DNA of 64,000 nucleotides from Mesorhizobium sp. M7A.F.Ca.US.008.03.1.1 (GCF_003997495.1 NZ_RZRU01000002.1:62001-126000); one strand, 5' to 3'; shown: positions 52,357 to 61,151, numbered from the stretch's first letter. Numbers and translations are program-made. Notes: a model not told the origin generated them from the sequence alone.

Positions 52357-52953
52357 CTAAGCGGCGCGGGCGGCGCTGGAGGACCACACCGGCTCGTTGC
52401 CGGTGCTCCACTTGATGTTGCAGCCGATCGACGGCACCTGGTTCGCGGCGGGCCTGCCGCCCTCCAGCACCGTGTCGACTGCCGCGCGCAGATCGGCACC
52501 GGTCACCGGCTTGCCGTTGCCCGGCCGCGCATCGTCGAACTGGCCGTGATAGGCGAGCCGCCGGTCAGTGCCGAACAGGAAGAAGTCGGGCGTGCAAGCC
52601 GCGCCATAGGCTTTCGCCGTCTGCTGGGACGCATCCTTTAGATAGGGGAAGCAATAGCCGAATTTTTCGGCTTCCTCGCCAATGCGGGCGAGCGTTTCTT
52701 CCGGATGCGCCTCATGGTCGTTGGCGTTGATCGCTACCACTTGCAGCCCCTTGCCCGCATAATCCCTGGCGAAATTGGCAAGCTGCTCACGGATCAGCAC
52801 GACGAACGGGCAGCGGTTGGAGATGAAGGCGACGAGCAAGGCCGGCCTGGCATCGAAATCGGCGAGCCGGTGCAGCACGCCTTGCGCGTCGGGCAACAGG
52901 AAGTCGGCCGCCTTGGTGCCCAGCTCGATCGGGTTGGATTCTGTCTTCGGCAT
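52357..52953 (-). CDS. Thioredoxin-fold redoxin (AhpC/TSA-like)
   Basis: 198-residue redoxin. The active-site block is FISNRCPFV, with one cysteine as in the NHCPFVK-type thioredoxin-family proteins; further blocks are VVAINANDHEAHPEE and TPDFFLFGTDRRLAYHGQFDD. A second Cys in YGAACTPDF and one near the C-terminus could resolve a disulfide. It lies 36 bases upstream of the flavoprotein gene and may start the operon. Thiol reduction for the neighbouring redox proteins is a reasonable role. Confidence 0.88.
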   Translation of the reverse strand: MPKTESNPIELGTKAADFLLPDAQGVLHRLADFDARPALLVAFISNRCPFVVLIREQLANFARDYAGKGLQVVAINANDHEAHPEETLARIGEEAEKFGYCFPYLKDASQQTAKAYGAACTPDFFLFGTDRRLAYHGQFDDARPGNGKPVTGADLRAAVDTVLEGGRPAANQVPSIGCNIKWSTGNEPVWSSSAARAA

Positions 52954-53144
52954 CGCTGCGCTCCTTGGTACAGCCGGTTTTCACAGACCGTGCGACGAGC
53001 GCTGCGGGCGTTCGTACTTAGTCTATGAATTTAGTAGAATTATAGGCTGCGGAGCCCATTCGCGGTCAACCGCGCGGCTTAGAATATCGTGCCAATGTTT
53101 CAGGCCAGACCGGCAAGTTTGTTCGAGCAGAAGCTGATCCGGAG

Positions 53145-53507
53145 AAATCCGGCCTGCCGGCGCTTGCGCGGCTGCTGGAAACATTGCCGGCCGAAACCCG
53201 GGGGGATCGCCTTAATCGAGATCGCCAGTGACGCGAACGGCAGGCGATCGCCGACGCCACGGATATCGAACTGCATTGGCCGACAAGGGATGGCTTGCCG
53301 GCCGGCGAAGGCAAGCTGCTGACCGAGGCTGTCCGCTCGGTGGCGTGGCCGCATGGCCCCTCAGCCTTCGGCTGGTTCGCCGCAGAGGCTGCCGCCAAGA
53401 TCGTGCGCGAATATTGGCGCGACACTATGGGACTTGGTCGCGATCAAACGCTGGCGGCCGCCTATTGGCGGCGTGGCTCTGCCGGATTGATGGCAGGTGA
53501 ACTCTGA
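53145..53507 (+). pseudogene. C-terminal remnant of a siderophore-interacting protein (SIP/ViuB family)
   Basis: The reading GLPALARLLETLPAETRG, then (after a shift by one base) IALIEIASDANG, then back to the first frame QAIADATDIELHWP ... SVAWPHGPSAFGWFAAEAAAKIVREYWRDTMGL ... AAAYWRRGSAG matches the NAD(P)H-domain C-terminus of SIP proteins. Two compensating frameshifts about 60 bases apart, one in a run of six G, bracket an in-frame TGA at 53229. The FAD-binding N-terminal two-thirds is missing. The 3' end overlaps, in antisense, the last 27 codons of the aconitase X small-subunit gene. The rest of the gap 52954-53144 is AT-richer and holds no gene. Confidence 0.75.
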
Positions 53508-53919
53508 CGATCGGCCCGCCGTCTTTGCCGATGCCGATATCAATTTGATCACCGGAGACAAGGTTCGAAATATCGCAAACCACCAGCGGCATGCGGATGT
53601 CATAAAGAAATTCGGCAACGATGGCGCCGACCGCCAGGATCGGGTCCGGCCGCTCCAGAAGAATCCCGGCTGGCGCGGTTCCCCTGCGGATCGCCTCGGC
53701 CAGCACCGAGGATGAAGACGATGAGCCGCGCCCGCTCGGCATGACTAGTATCTTGCCGGCGACATTCTGGCCGAGACCGGGATGCGAATGGTCTGTTATC
53801 TCGCCGGTCTCGGCATCCATACCGCCCCAGAAGCTGAGCGGTTGCGAAAACACCAAAGCCAGGCCATCGGCCTCACCGGCCAGCTGGAAGGTGCCGGTTC
53901 GTTCCACCGGTCGCGTCAT
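53425..53919 (-). CDS. Aconitase X small (swivel) subunit, DUF126
   Basis: 164-residue protein with the swivel-domain blocks DHSHPGLGQNVAGKILVMPSGRGSSSSSSVLAEAI and PAGILLERPDPILAVGAIVAEFL; the Ser-rich loop should contact the substrate. It forms the active site with the large subunit encoded just upstream, with a four-base overlap. Family members end near residue 140; here about 23 extra residues (Arg/Pro-rich) are read from DNA that is antisense to the decayed SIP fragment, so the natural stop has been lost. AcnX enzymes known in bacteria dehydrate cis-3-hydroxy-L-proline. Confidence 0.9.
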   Translation of the reverse strand: MTRPVERTGTFQLAGEADGLALVFSQPLSFWGGMDAETGEITDHSHPGLGQNVAGKILVMPSGRGSSSSSSVLAEAIRRGTAPAGILLERPDPILAVGAIVAEFLYDIRMPLVVCDISNLVSGDQIDIGIGKDGGPIVRVHLPSIRQSHAANRRPPAFDRDQVP

Positions 53920-55166
53920 GAGGCGCTCCGCACGACATGCCCGACCGCAGCGGAGCGGATGCAGTCCTCCATCTCAGCGAAGGCGACGGACACGCCGATA
54001 TTGCCCGGCGCGTAATGCGCCCATTTGCCGGAATTGGTCATCACCGCGCCGTCGAGATGCTCGAGGATCGCAGTGACATAGGTGCAGGTGTCGGCGACCG
54101 GAATCAGGCCGAACGCCTCCATGCCATCAAGCGCGCCCTCCTCCTGCAGCCGCGTCAGCGTCGCACGGCCCGTGTTGACGTAGATCGGGATGCGCCTTCC
54201 GGGTGCTGCCTCGCGCAGCAACGGCAACAGCCGCATCCATTCCTCATGCGAAAAATGCGGCGTGCCGAGCGACACGGCCGCCAGCGGCGCACCGTTTGGC
54301 ACGGTCGACAGCCTGGCCAGCGCATGGTCGATATCGGCGCGGGTGATGCGGATCGTCTCGTCAGGCGCATGGCCCTGGAACGCCTTATCGAGCGTCATCG
54401 CTTCCGGCGTGATGCCGACCGCGTGGAACAGCGCCACCGCACCGGTCGTTGCCGCCGCCGCTCCCAGCGCCTTCAGCTGGTCCTCGTCGCGCGGCCGCGG
54501 CAGGCCGGCAATCACCGGAATGCGGTCGCCACTCGCTTGCCCGATGAATAGCCCGACGCCGACGAAAAGGCTGTCGCTCGGCTCGCCGGCCTGAACATCC
54601 AGCTCAAACAGGATCCGGCCGCGCCGGTTCTCGCTCAGATGCAAGCCCCAGGCCGGCGCGCGCCCGGTCATGGCGCAGCACAGATCGATGAAATCGCCAT
54701 AGCGGTTGGTGCGCGCGCCGATCACCGAATTGGCAAAGACGATGGCGTTGGATTCGCCCCAGGCGATCTGCTCGCCGAAACTCGGCCGGAACCGCGTCTG
54801 GTAGGGCGCGCAAGTGAAGGTCGCCTGGCAGCCAAGCTCCAGATGCGCCTTCATCAGCCGCCGCGCCGGCACCTCTTCCGCCGCCGGCATCTTCACCATG
54901 CCGGGATGGATGAGGTCGAACGAGCCGACGTTCAATGTCGTCGGCACTTGGACACGCCCGCCGCCTTCGACCAGCCGCTCGACGAAATCGAGCCCCGCCT
55001 TGCCGTGGTAGAGGCAGCCGTCGATATGGGCGCCCGTGATGTCGAGGAGGCCGCGCGCGCCGATCGAGTTGGAAAAGGCGAGCAGGATTTTCATGGCAGC
55101 AGCCGCTGACGAGCCCTGCTCGCCGTCGAGCATGGATCGGTCCTGTGCGGTCAGTTCCAGGGTCAT
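53916..55166 (-). CDS. Aconitase X large (catalytic) subunit
   Basis: 416-residue Fe-S hydro-lyase subunit of the AcnX family. Blocks include LVEGGGRVQVPTTLNVGSFDL, TCAPYQTRFRPSFGEQIAWGESNAIVFANSVIGARTNRYGD, TVPNGAPLAAVSLGTPHFS and TNSGKWAHYAPG. Candidate cluster ligands are the Cys in TCAPYQ, DLCCAM and DTCTYV. Bacterial AcnX is known as cis-3-hydroxy-L-proline dehydratase and archaeal AcnX as phosphomevalonate dehydratase. Its operon with a PotABCD-like importer fits uptake and dehydration of a hydroxylated amino acid or related compound. Confidence 0.92.
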   Translation of the reverse strand: MTLELTAQDRSMLDGEQGSSAAAAMKILLAFSNSIGARGLLDITGAHIDGCLYHGKAGLDFVERLVEGGGRVQVPTTLNVGSFDLIHPGMVKMPAAEEVPARRLMKAHLELGCQATFTCAPYQTRFRPSFGEQIAWGESNAIVFANSVIGARTNRYGDFIDLCCAMTGRAPAWGLHLSENRRGRILFELDVQAGEPSDSLFVGVGLFIGQASGDRIPVIAGLPRPRDEDQLKALGAAAATTGAVALFHAVGITPEAMTLDKAFQGHAPDETIRITRADIDHALARLSTVPNGAPLAAVSLGTPHFSHEEWMRLLPLLREAAPGRRIPIYVNTGRATLTRLQEEGALDGMEAFGLIPVADTCTYVTAILEHLDGAVMTNSGKWAHYAPGNIGVSVAFAEMEDCIRSAAVGHVVRSAS

Positions 55167-55237
55167 CGGTATGCTCCGGGCTTGTGCCCGATTATGCTGT
55201 CCCTGATTGCGAACAGTCTGGCAAGACCCAGCGAGGA

Positions 55238-56302
55238 TCAGTTTACCGCGATCAACACCGTGCTCTCCGGCGACCAGCGCAGCACGACATCCTGACCTTC
55301 CGCCAGCCGTTCCATGCCCGTGTTCTGCACAATTACCTTCAACGTCTGGCCGCCACGCTCGACGAAATAGGTGCTGTTGTTGCCGGCGAAGATGCGCTTG
55401 GAGACCTGCCCCTTGAGTGTGTTGGGGTTGCCATCCGGCGCCCCTGCATCCGTGGCGATGCGGATGCGTTCGGGTCGCACGGCGCAGCTCGCCTTGGCGC
55501 CGGCGGCAAGCGTCGCACCGACGCCAGCGACAATCGCCGTTCCGTCCGCCAGCCTGATGCCATCGCCCGTGGTGTCGCCGCGAAAAATGTTGGCGTCGCC
55601 GAGGAAGGTGGCGGCGAACTCGCTCTTCGGCCTGTTATAGATCTCCTCTGGCGGCCCCTCCTGCACCAGCCTGCCGTCGCGCAAGATGCCGATGCGGTCG
55701 CTCATCGTCAGCGCTTCTTCCTGGTCGTGCGTGACGAAGATGGTGGTGACGCCGATCTCGCGCTGGATGCGCTTGAGCTCGATCTGCATATCGACGCGCA
55801 GCGCCTTGTCGAGCGCACCCAATGGCTCGTCGAGCAAAAGCACGCGCGGCTTGGTGACGATGGCGCGGGCGAGAGCCACACGCTGTCGCTGCCCGCCGGA
55901 GAGTTGGTGCGGCCGGCGGCCACCGAGCTTGCCGAGCTGCACCAGATCGAGCGCGCGCTGCACCTCCGTCTCAATCACCGCCTTGGTCTCGCCACGCACC
56001 GACAGGCCGAAGGCGACATTGTCGGCGACGCTCATATTGGGAAACAGCGCATAGTTCTGGAACACCATGCCGATGCGCCGTTTTTCGACCGGCACCCGCT
56101 CGACGCTTTCGCCACCGATGGTGATGCGGCCGGAATCCGGAAAATCGAACCCCGCGATCTGTCTGAGCAGCGTGGTCTTGCCGCTGCCCGAAGGCCCGAG
56201 CAGCGCATAGAAGCCGCCATCGGCGAAATCGATGGAGACGTCGTCCAGCGCCTTGTGCGCGCCAAAACTGCGCGAGACATCAGAAACCTGCACGCCGGCC
56301 AT
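55238..56302 (-). CDS. PotA-like ABC transporter ATPase
   Basis: 354-residue ATPase with Walker A GPSGSGKTTLLRQIAG, Q-loop MVFQNYALFPNMSV, signature LSGGQRQRVALARAI and Walker B VLLLDEPLGALD, followed by a TOBE domain from about 270. It belongs to the polyamine/Fe/2-aminoethylphosphonate ATPase class. Its start overlaps the stop of the permease gene (TAATG). It is followed by the AcnX large-subunit gene after 71 bases. Confidence 0.93.
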   Translation of the reverse strand: MAGVQVSDVSRSFGAHKALDDVSIDFADGGFYALLGPSGSGKTTLLRQIAGFDFPDSGRITIGGESVERVPVEKRRIGMVFQNYALFPNMSVADNVAFGLSVRGETKAVIETEVQRALDLVQLGKLGGRRPHQLSGGQRQRVALARAIVTKPRVLLLDEPLGALDKALRVDMQIELKRIQREIGVTTIFVTHDQEEALTMSDRIGILRDGRLVQEGPPEEIYNRPKSEFAATFLGDANIFRGDTTGDGIRLADGTAIVAGVGATLAAGAKASCAVRPERIRIATDAGAPDGNPNTLKGQVSKRIFAGNNSTYFVERGGQTLKVIVQNTGMERLAEGQDVVLRWSPESTVLIAVN

Positions 56303-57090
56303 TATTTCTCTCCGCCGAATTTGAAGAACCGCGCCGTGAGCAGCATCAGCGCCATCGACACGACTATGATGATCGTCGAGACCGCATTGATCTCGGGCGT
56401 GAACCCTTTGCGGATCGCGGCATAGATTTCGACCGGCAGCGTCGTCTGCCCCGGCGTCGCCAGGAAATAGGAGACCACGAACTGGTCAAACGAGACGGCG
56501 AAGGCAAACAACCCACCGGCGATGACGCCGGGCATGATCCAGGGCAGTGTCACGCGCCGTGTCACCTGCCACTGATTGGCGCCGAGCGAGCGCGCCGCCT
56601 CTTCCAACTCCGGCGCGAAGGTCTGCAGCCGGGCCGAGACGACGACGATGACATAGGGCAGCGCCAATGCGACATGGCCGAGCAGGATCGCATGCAGGCC
56701 GCGGCCGATGCCGACGCCGAAGAAAAAGATCAGCATCGCCGTGCCGGTGATCAGCCACGGTATGGCGATGGGTGGAAACAGCAGCGCCTGCAGGAATTTC
56801 TTGCCGCGAAACTCATAGCGAAAGAGCGCCAGCGACGCCGCAGAGCCGAGCACGGTGCAGATGACGGTGGTGATGACCGCGATTTCGACGCTGTTCCAGG
56901 TGGCCGAGATCAATTGGTTGTTCTGCCACAGCGAGGCGTACCATTCGGTCGTCCATTCGAACGGCAACTGGTAGAAGGGCGAGACGTTGAACGACATCAG
57001 CGCCATGATGATGATCGGCAGATAGAGAAAGGCGAGCAGCAGCCAGATGTAGAGGCGGCCGAGCCATTCGAGGATGCGGGTGGTCGCCAT
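56302..57090 (-). CDS. PotC-like ABC transporter permease
   Basis: 262-residue permease with six hydrophobic helices and the EAA loop ELEEAARSLGANQWQVTRRVTLPWIMPGV. Characteristic PotC-type opening: LYIWLLLAFLYLPIIIMALMSFN. The start at 57090 overlaps the stop of the PotB-like gene, so both permeases are co-translated and form the channel together. Confidence 0.92.
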   Translation of the reverse strand: MATTRILEWLGRLYIWLLLAFLYLPIIIMALMSFNVSPFYQLPFEWTTEWYASLWQNNQLISATWNSVEIAVITTVICTVLGSAASLALFRYEFRGKKFLQALLFPPIAIPWLITGTAMLIFFFGVGIGRGLHAILLGHVALALPYVIVVVSARLQTFAPELEEAARSLGANQWQVTRRVTLPWIMPGVIAGGLFAFAVSFDQFVVSYFLATPGQTTLPVEIYAAIRKGFTPEINAVSTIIIVVSMALMLLTARFFKFGGEK

Positions 57091-57953
57091 CACGCGGCCC
57101 TCCGCAGCACCGGCGACGCCACCGCCAGGATGACCAGCACCACCGCCAGCAGGATGAAGGACAGAGCGGCACCGAGCGGCCAGTTGAACACGGCGACGAA
57201 CTGGTCCTCGATGACCGTGCCGTAGAAGGTGCCGGTGCGGCCGCCGAGGATGCGCGGCTCCATGAACGAGCCGACGACCGGCACGAAGATCAGGGCCGCA
57301 CCCGCGACCAGTCCGGGCATCGACAGCGGGATGATCACCCGCTTCAGCACCTGCAACCGTGAAGCGCCAAGCGAGCGCCCGGCCTCGATCAGCGAGTCGT
57401 CGATAGCCTGCAGCGTGAGATAACAGGTCAGCACCATGTAAGGCACGTAGGAGTGCACCAGCCCGATGATGACGGCCGGATAAGAGTACATCAGGTCGAT
57501 GTTGATCTTGAACGGCAGCACGGCGTTGAGCGCGGTGTCGAGAATGCCGCCCTCGCGCAGCACCATCGCCCAGGAGAAGATACGTACCAACCCGTTCGAC
57601 CAGAACGGCAGGATGACGAGCAGGAAGATCGCCTCTCGGCTGCGCCCCTTCAGCACCTTGGCGAGCACGTAAGCCGCCGGATAGCCGATGACGATGCACC
57701 ACAGCGTCACCTCGAGACCGAGGCGCAGCGAGGCCAACAGCAGCGTCAGATAGAGGCTTTGCGAAAAGAAGGCGGCATAGTTGCCAAGGGTGAATGCCCA
57801 CGGCTTTCCCGACAGCGGCAGCTCGGTCATGAACGAGAAAAAGACCATGGCCGACAGCGGCAGGAAGATCGCCACCGTCAGCCAGAGATAGGCTGGCGTC
57901 AGCAGCGGCAATGCCGATCTCAGCCCGCTTCGCGACGCTGTCGCAGCTGCCAT
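57090..57953 (-). CDS. PotB-like ABC transporter permease
   Basis: 287-residue permease with six hydrophobic helices and the EAA loop SLIEAGRSLGASRLQVLKRVIIPLSMPGL. The N-terminal helix with LWLTVAIFLPLSAMVFFSF is typical of PotB. It follows the binding-protein gene after a 67-base gap that contains a stable hairpin. Confidence 0.92.
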   Translation of the reverse strand: MAAATASRSGLRSALPLLTPAYLWLTVAIFLPLSAMVFFSFMTELPLSGKPWAFTLGNYAAFFSQSLYLTLLLASLRLGLEVTLWCIVIGYPAAYVLAKVLKGRSREAIFLLVILPFWSNGLVRIFSWAMVLREGGILDTALNAVLPFKINIDLMYSYPAVIIGLVHSYVPYMVLTCYLTLQAIDDSLIEAGRSLGASRLQVLKRVIIPLSMPGLVAGAALIFVPVVGSFMEPRILGGRTGTFYGTVIEDQFVAVFNWPLGAALSFILLAVVLVILAVASPVLRRAA

Positions 57954-57980
57954 GAAACCCTCCTCCCCAGAATTGAAGGA

Positions 57981-58007
57981 ACCAGCCGGCGCGAACCGCC
58001 GGCTGGT
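57981..58007 (-). terminator. 10-bp hairpin after the PotD-like gene
   Basis: ACCAGCCGGC at 57981-57990 pairs perfectly with GCCGGCTGGT at 57998-58007 around a seven-base loop, 13 bases after the binding-protein stop codon and before the PotB-like gene. No T-run follows. Confidence 0.55.
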
Positions 58008-58020
58008 CCGGATGTCGGCT

Positions 58021-59082
58021 CTATTTCACGTCGACCTTCAACTGCTGCCACAGCGCCAGATAGGCTTCGCGCTGCGCATCGGTGATCGGCGCCTGGAACT
58101 GGATGCGCTTGGCCACTTCGGGGTCGCCCATGACCTTGCGGTTGAAGGCGTCCTCGGGCAGCGCTTCCACCGCCTTGGTGTTGGCGGAGACGGGAGCGCC
58201 GACCTTGGTGACCCATTCGACGTAGAATTTCGGGTCGATCATGTAGTTGATGAAGGCCTCGGCGCCGGCAACGTTCTTGGCGCCCACCGGAATGGAAAAC
58301 GCGTCGAGCCAGGCGACGGCGCCTTCCTGCGGCACGACCAGCGAGACCGGCAGCTTGAAATGCGTCTTGGCGCGGTCGGCCGAGCCGCTCCAGTAGGTGC
58401 CGATATCGATCTGGTTGGAGGCGACCATCTGGTTCCAGTCGTTCTCCGAGCTCCAGAAGGTCTTGATCTGCGGCATCAGCGAAGTGAGCTTCGCCTTGAC
58501 CGCATCCATATCCTTGATGTCGTTGATGTTCTGGCCGGTGGCGATGGCGCCGAACTGCACCGCCTCGACGGCGTCGTCGCGGATGACGACGCGGCCCTTG
58601 TGGGCGGCATCCCACATTTCGGCGATGCTCGTCGGCGGCTTGTCGAAGGATTTGTCGTTGATGGCGAGCGCCGTCAGGCCCCACACCCACGGCACGCCAT
58701 AGACCTTGCCGTCATGGACGAGCATAGGCGATCCCGCCTTGTCCTTGCTGATATCGGCGTAGTTCGGCAATTTGGAGACGTCGATCGGCTGGATCAGCTT
58801 GCCGTCCATCGCCTGGTCGTTGAAGGCGGCATTGATCATGACGACGTCATAGAGGCCGGGATTGGTCCGGATCTTGGTCAGCATTTCCTGTTCGGAATTG
58901 AAGAAGTCGTTGACGACCTTGTTGCCGGTCGCCTTTTCGAAAGCCTCGACGGCCCACGGCTCGTCGGCGCCGTAACCCTTCCAGTTGAGCACATGCACTT
59001 CGTCGGCCTTGGCGGCGAACGCGAGTGCGGAGGTAAAGACGGCGGTCGCCGTCAGCAGAGCAGTCAAGTCAGGCATGCGCAT
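58021..59082 (-). CDS. PotD-like ABC transporter substrate-binding protein
   Basis: 353-residue periplasmic protein with a signal peptide ending near residue 26 (AFAAKA). PotD-family blocks follow: VHVLNWKGYGADEPWAVEAFEKATGNKV, LYDVVMINAAFNDQ, YGVPWVWGLTALAIN and GAVAWLDAFSIPVGAKNVAGAEAFINYM. Relatives bind polyamines, but related proteins bind other amines and amino acids; the operon partners (AcnX, PfkB, ADP-ribosylglycohydrolase) make a polyamine ligand less likely. Confidence 0.9.
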   Translation of the reverse strand: MRMPDLTALLTATAVFTSALAFAAKADEVHVLNWKGYGADEPWAVEAFEKATGNKVVNDFFNSEQEMLTKIRTNPGLYDVVMINAAFNDQAMDGKLIQPIDVSKLPNYADISKDKAGSPMLVHDGKVYGVPWVWGLTALAINDKSFDKPPTSIAEMWDAAHKGRVVIRDDAVEAVQFGAIATGQNINDIKDMDAVKAKLTSLMPQIKTFWSSENDWNQMVASNQIDIGTYWSGSADRAKTHFKLPVSLVVPQEGAVAWLDAFSIPVGAKNVAGAEAFINYMIDPKFYVEWVTKVGAPVSANTKAVEALPEDAFNRKVMGDPEVAKRIQFQAPITDAQREAYLALWQQLKVDVK

Positions 59083-59139
59083 GGTTGGTTCCTCTCTGTG
59101 GGTTTGCCCGGTTCCCGGGCTTGTCAGGCTTTCCAGTTG

Positions 59140-60111
59140 TTATGTATTGGCCTTCTGTGTCTGGCCTGCTCCCGATGGGTCGGCGGCATGGCTCAGGAGT
59201 GTCTGGATTTCGTGATCGGTCGGCGCCGACGAGCCGCCGTGGCGGGTGACCGAAACAGCCGCCGCCGCATTGGCATAGCGCGCTGCCCCGAAGGGCGGGA
59301 TGCCGCGCGCCAGCGCGCTGACGAAAGCGCCGATATGGGTGTCGCCGGCGCCATTGGTGTCGATGGCGTTGACGTTGACGCCGGCAATGGTCTGCGCTGT
59401 GCCGCCGGCCAACCTGACATGGCAACCCTTCGCGCCAGCGCGAATGATCACGCCAGCAGCCTTCGGGCAGTGGTCGGCGAGAAGTCGTGCCGCGAGGCCC
59501 TCGACATCGCCCGGGCCGGCAATCTCGGCGGCTTCCGTCGTGTTGCAGCTCAGCCATGTGGTGCGCGCGAGCACCCGCGACAGGATGGGACGCGGAATCT
59601 CCGTGATGACCGGCGTAGGGTCGAAGACGAAGGGAATATCGGCCGGAAGTGCCTCGATCCAGTCGGTGAGCGCATCGCGGCTCTTGGGATAGCTCAGCGT
59701 ATAGCCTGAAGTGAACACCCAGTCGCCCGGCGCCACCGCGACCGGCGCCATCATGTCGAGGCTGAGCAGGCTCTCCGCACCTGGCCACGAGACGAAGGTG
59801 CGTTCGGCGTCGCTCGAGATCATGGCGACGCAATTTCCGCTGTCCATCAAGGACGATGGCGGCGTCAGCGTCGCGATGCCCTCGGCAGCTAAAGCGGCAC
59901 GCAGGAAATCGCCATTGGGTCCGTTGCCGAGTTGGCCGCCGAACACCACCTGCATGCCGGTGCGGCTGGCCGCGACCATCATGTTGAAGCCGCCGCCGGC
60001 GACCTGGGCGAAGCTCGACGCTGTCTTTTCCATGCCGGGCGCCGGCAAGGTGTCGATACGGTAGACATAGTCGACCACGGCACTACCGATATGGACGAGG
60101 CGACCGCTCAT
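59140..60111 (-). CDS. PfkB family carbohydrate/nucleoside kinase
   Basis: 323-residue kinase. The PfkB signature 1 appears as AGGGFNMMVAASRTG, and signature 2 with the catalytic base as NAIDTNGAGDTHIGAFVSAL (Gly-Ala-Gly-Asp). The lid region begins VHIGSAVVDYVYRIDTLP. The family phosphorylates ribose, adenosine, fructose and similar sugars. Overlap with the ADP-ribosylglycohydrolase gene by four bases suggests that a ribose or glycosyl unit freed by that enzyme is then phosphorylated. Confidence 0.9.
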   Translation of the reverse strand: MSGRLVHIGSAVVDYVYRIDTLPAPGMEKTASSFAQVAGGGFNMMVAASRTGMQVVFGGQLGNGPNGDFLRAALAAEGIATLTPPSSLMDSGNCVAMISSDAERTFVSWPGAESLLSLDMMAPVAVAPGDWVFTSGYTLSYPKSRDALTDWIEALPADIPFVFDPTPVITEIPRPILSRVLARTTWLSCNTTEAAEIAGPGDVEGLAARLLADHCPKAAGVIIRAGAKGCHVRLAGGTAQTIAGVNVNAIDTNGAGDTHIGAFVSALARGIPPFGAARYANAAAAVSVTRHGGSSAPTDHEIQTLLSHAADPSGAGQTQKANT

Positions 60112-61148
60112 GCCGCCGCGTCCTTGCCGGAACCAATTTTCGCCACCCTTGCTGCCACGAGGTCGGCGGCGAGCGCGCGAACCTCTGACATGTCGAGGCC
60201 GACAAGCCGGGCGATATGCTGCTGCGGCAATCGCGAAAAACCGCTGCAGGCGCCGGCCATGCCGGCGGCGATGGCGCCGATCGTATCGGTGTCGCCGCCG
60301 AGATTTGCGCTGATGATAGCTGCTTGCCATGGGACGCCACGCGCGACTTCCAGCACGGCGAAGGCCGCCGGAATGGATTCCTGGCTGGCGACGCCGGTGC
60401 CGACCAGATCGGTGATGAGCCGGATGGCATCCCTGATCGCCTTGCCGCGCACAATGTCCTGTGCCCAGACGATACGCGCGGCAATGTCGCCGCCGGTGAC
60501 CCAATGACCAAGCGTCGCCCCTCGCCTCGCCGCCGCGACGGCGCTGGCGGAAGCATCGCGCCAGCCACCGCCGGCGATGCCGCGGCTGACGGCAGCGGCA
60601 ACGGCAGCAGCGGAAGCGATGGCAATCGAGGTGTTGTGCGTCGCCCGGCAGGTCTCCGCCACCTTGGCGACGAACGCCTCCAATGGTTCGAGCGGCATCA
60701 TGATGCCGACAGGCGCGATGCGCATGGCCGCGCCATTGGTGTCGCCGCTGCGTCCCGCCTCCTCCGCCGGCACGCCATTGTTGATGGCGTCGATGGCCCG
60801 TTTGGTCGACGGCCCCAAGAGATCATAGCTGCCCCGCGCCTTGACCTCGCGCTCCCAGTCGAGCAGCGCATTAACCCAGCGCGCGTTGTCGAAACGGTCG
60901 CCGGATTCGACCAGGATGCGGCCGAGCAGAAGCGCCTGCTCGGTGTCGTCGGTGATGGTTCCGGCAGTCAGTCCCTTCGACACCGGATGATCGGCGAAAG
61001 GCGCGATGAAATCCTCGACGTAGCCGTAGAGTTCGGCAATGCGGGCCGGTGACAAAAGCTGCGTTGGCATGCCGAGCGCATCTCCCAGCGCTCCGCCGAC
61101 AAGCGCCCCCATGGCGCGATCAATGGCCTTGCTGGTTGCATCCGACAT
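60108..61148 (-). CDS. ADP-ribosylglycohydrolase family protein
   Basis: 346-residue all-helical di-magnesium hydrolase of the DraG/ARH family. Metal-binding blocks are present: GGALGDALGMPTQ, GTITDDTEQALLLGRIL (Thr-Asp-Asp), NGAAMRIAPVGIM and NLGGDTDTIGAIAAGMAGA (Asp-x-Asp). Members remove ADP-ribose or related N-glycosides from proteins and small molecules. In this operon, cleavage of an imported N-glycosylated compound is more likely than protein de-ADP-ribosylation. No DraT-type transferase is nearby. Confidence 0.9.
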   Translation of the reverse strand: MSDATSKAIDRAMGALVGGALGDALGMPTQLLSPARIAELYGYVEDFIAPFADHPVSKGLTAGTITDDTEQALLLGRILVESGDRFDNARWVNALLDWEREVKARGSYDLLGPSTKRAIDAINNGVPAEEAGRSGDTNGAAMRIAPVGIMMPLEPLEAFVAKVAETCRATHNTSIAIASAAAVAAAVSRGIAGGGWRDASASAVAAARRGATLGHWVTGGDIAARIVWAQDIVRGKAIRDAIRLITDLVGTGVASQESIPAAFAVLEVARGVPWQAAIISANLGGDTDTIGAIAAGMAGACSGFSRLPQQHIARLVGLDMSEVRALAADLVAARVAKIGSGKDAAA

Positions 61149-61151
61149 CGC

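Noticed and set aside
53295..53507. Short plus-strand gene encoding a 70-residue protein
   Set aside because: It is the C-terminal piece of a siderophore-interacting protein with a disrupted frame and missing N-terminus upstream; treated as a pseudogene.
57952..59709. 585-codon plus-strand frame across the PotD-like and PfkB genes
   Set aside because: Antisense shadow; composition is dominated by Arg, Asp, Gly and Val with no domain pattern, while both minus-strand genes have clear motifs.
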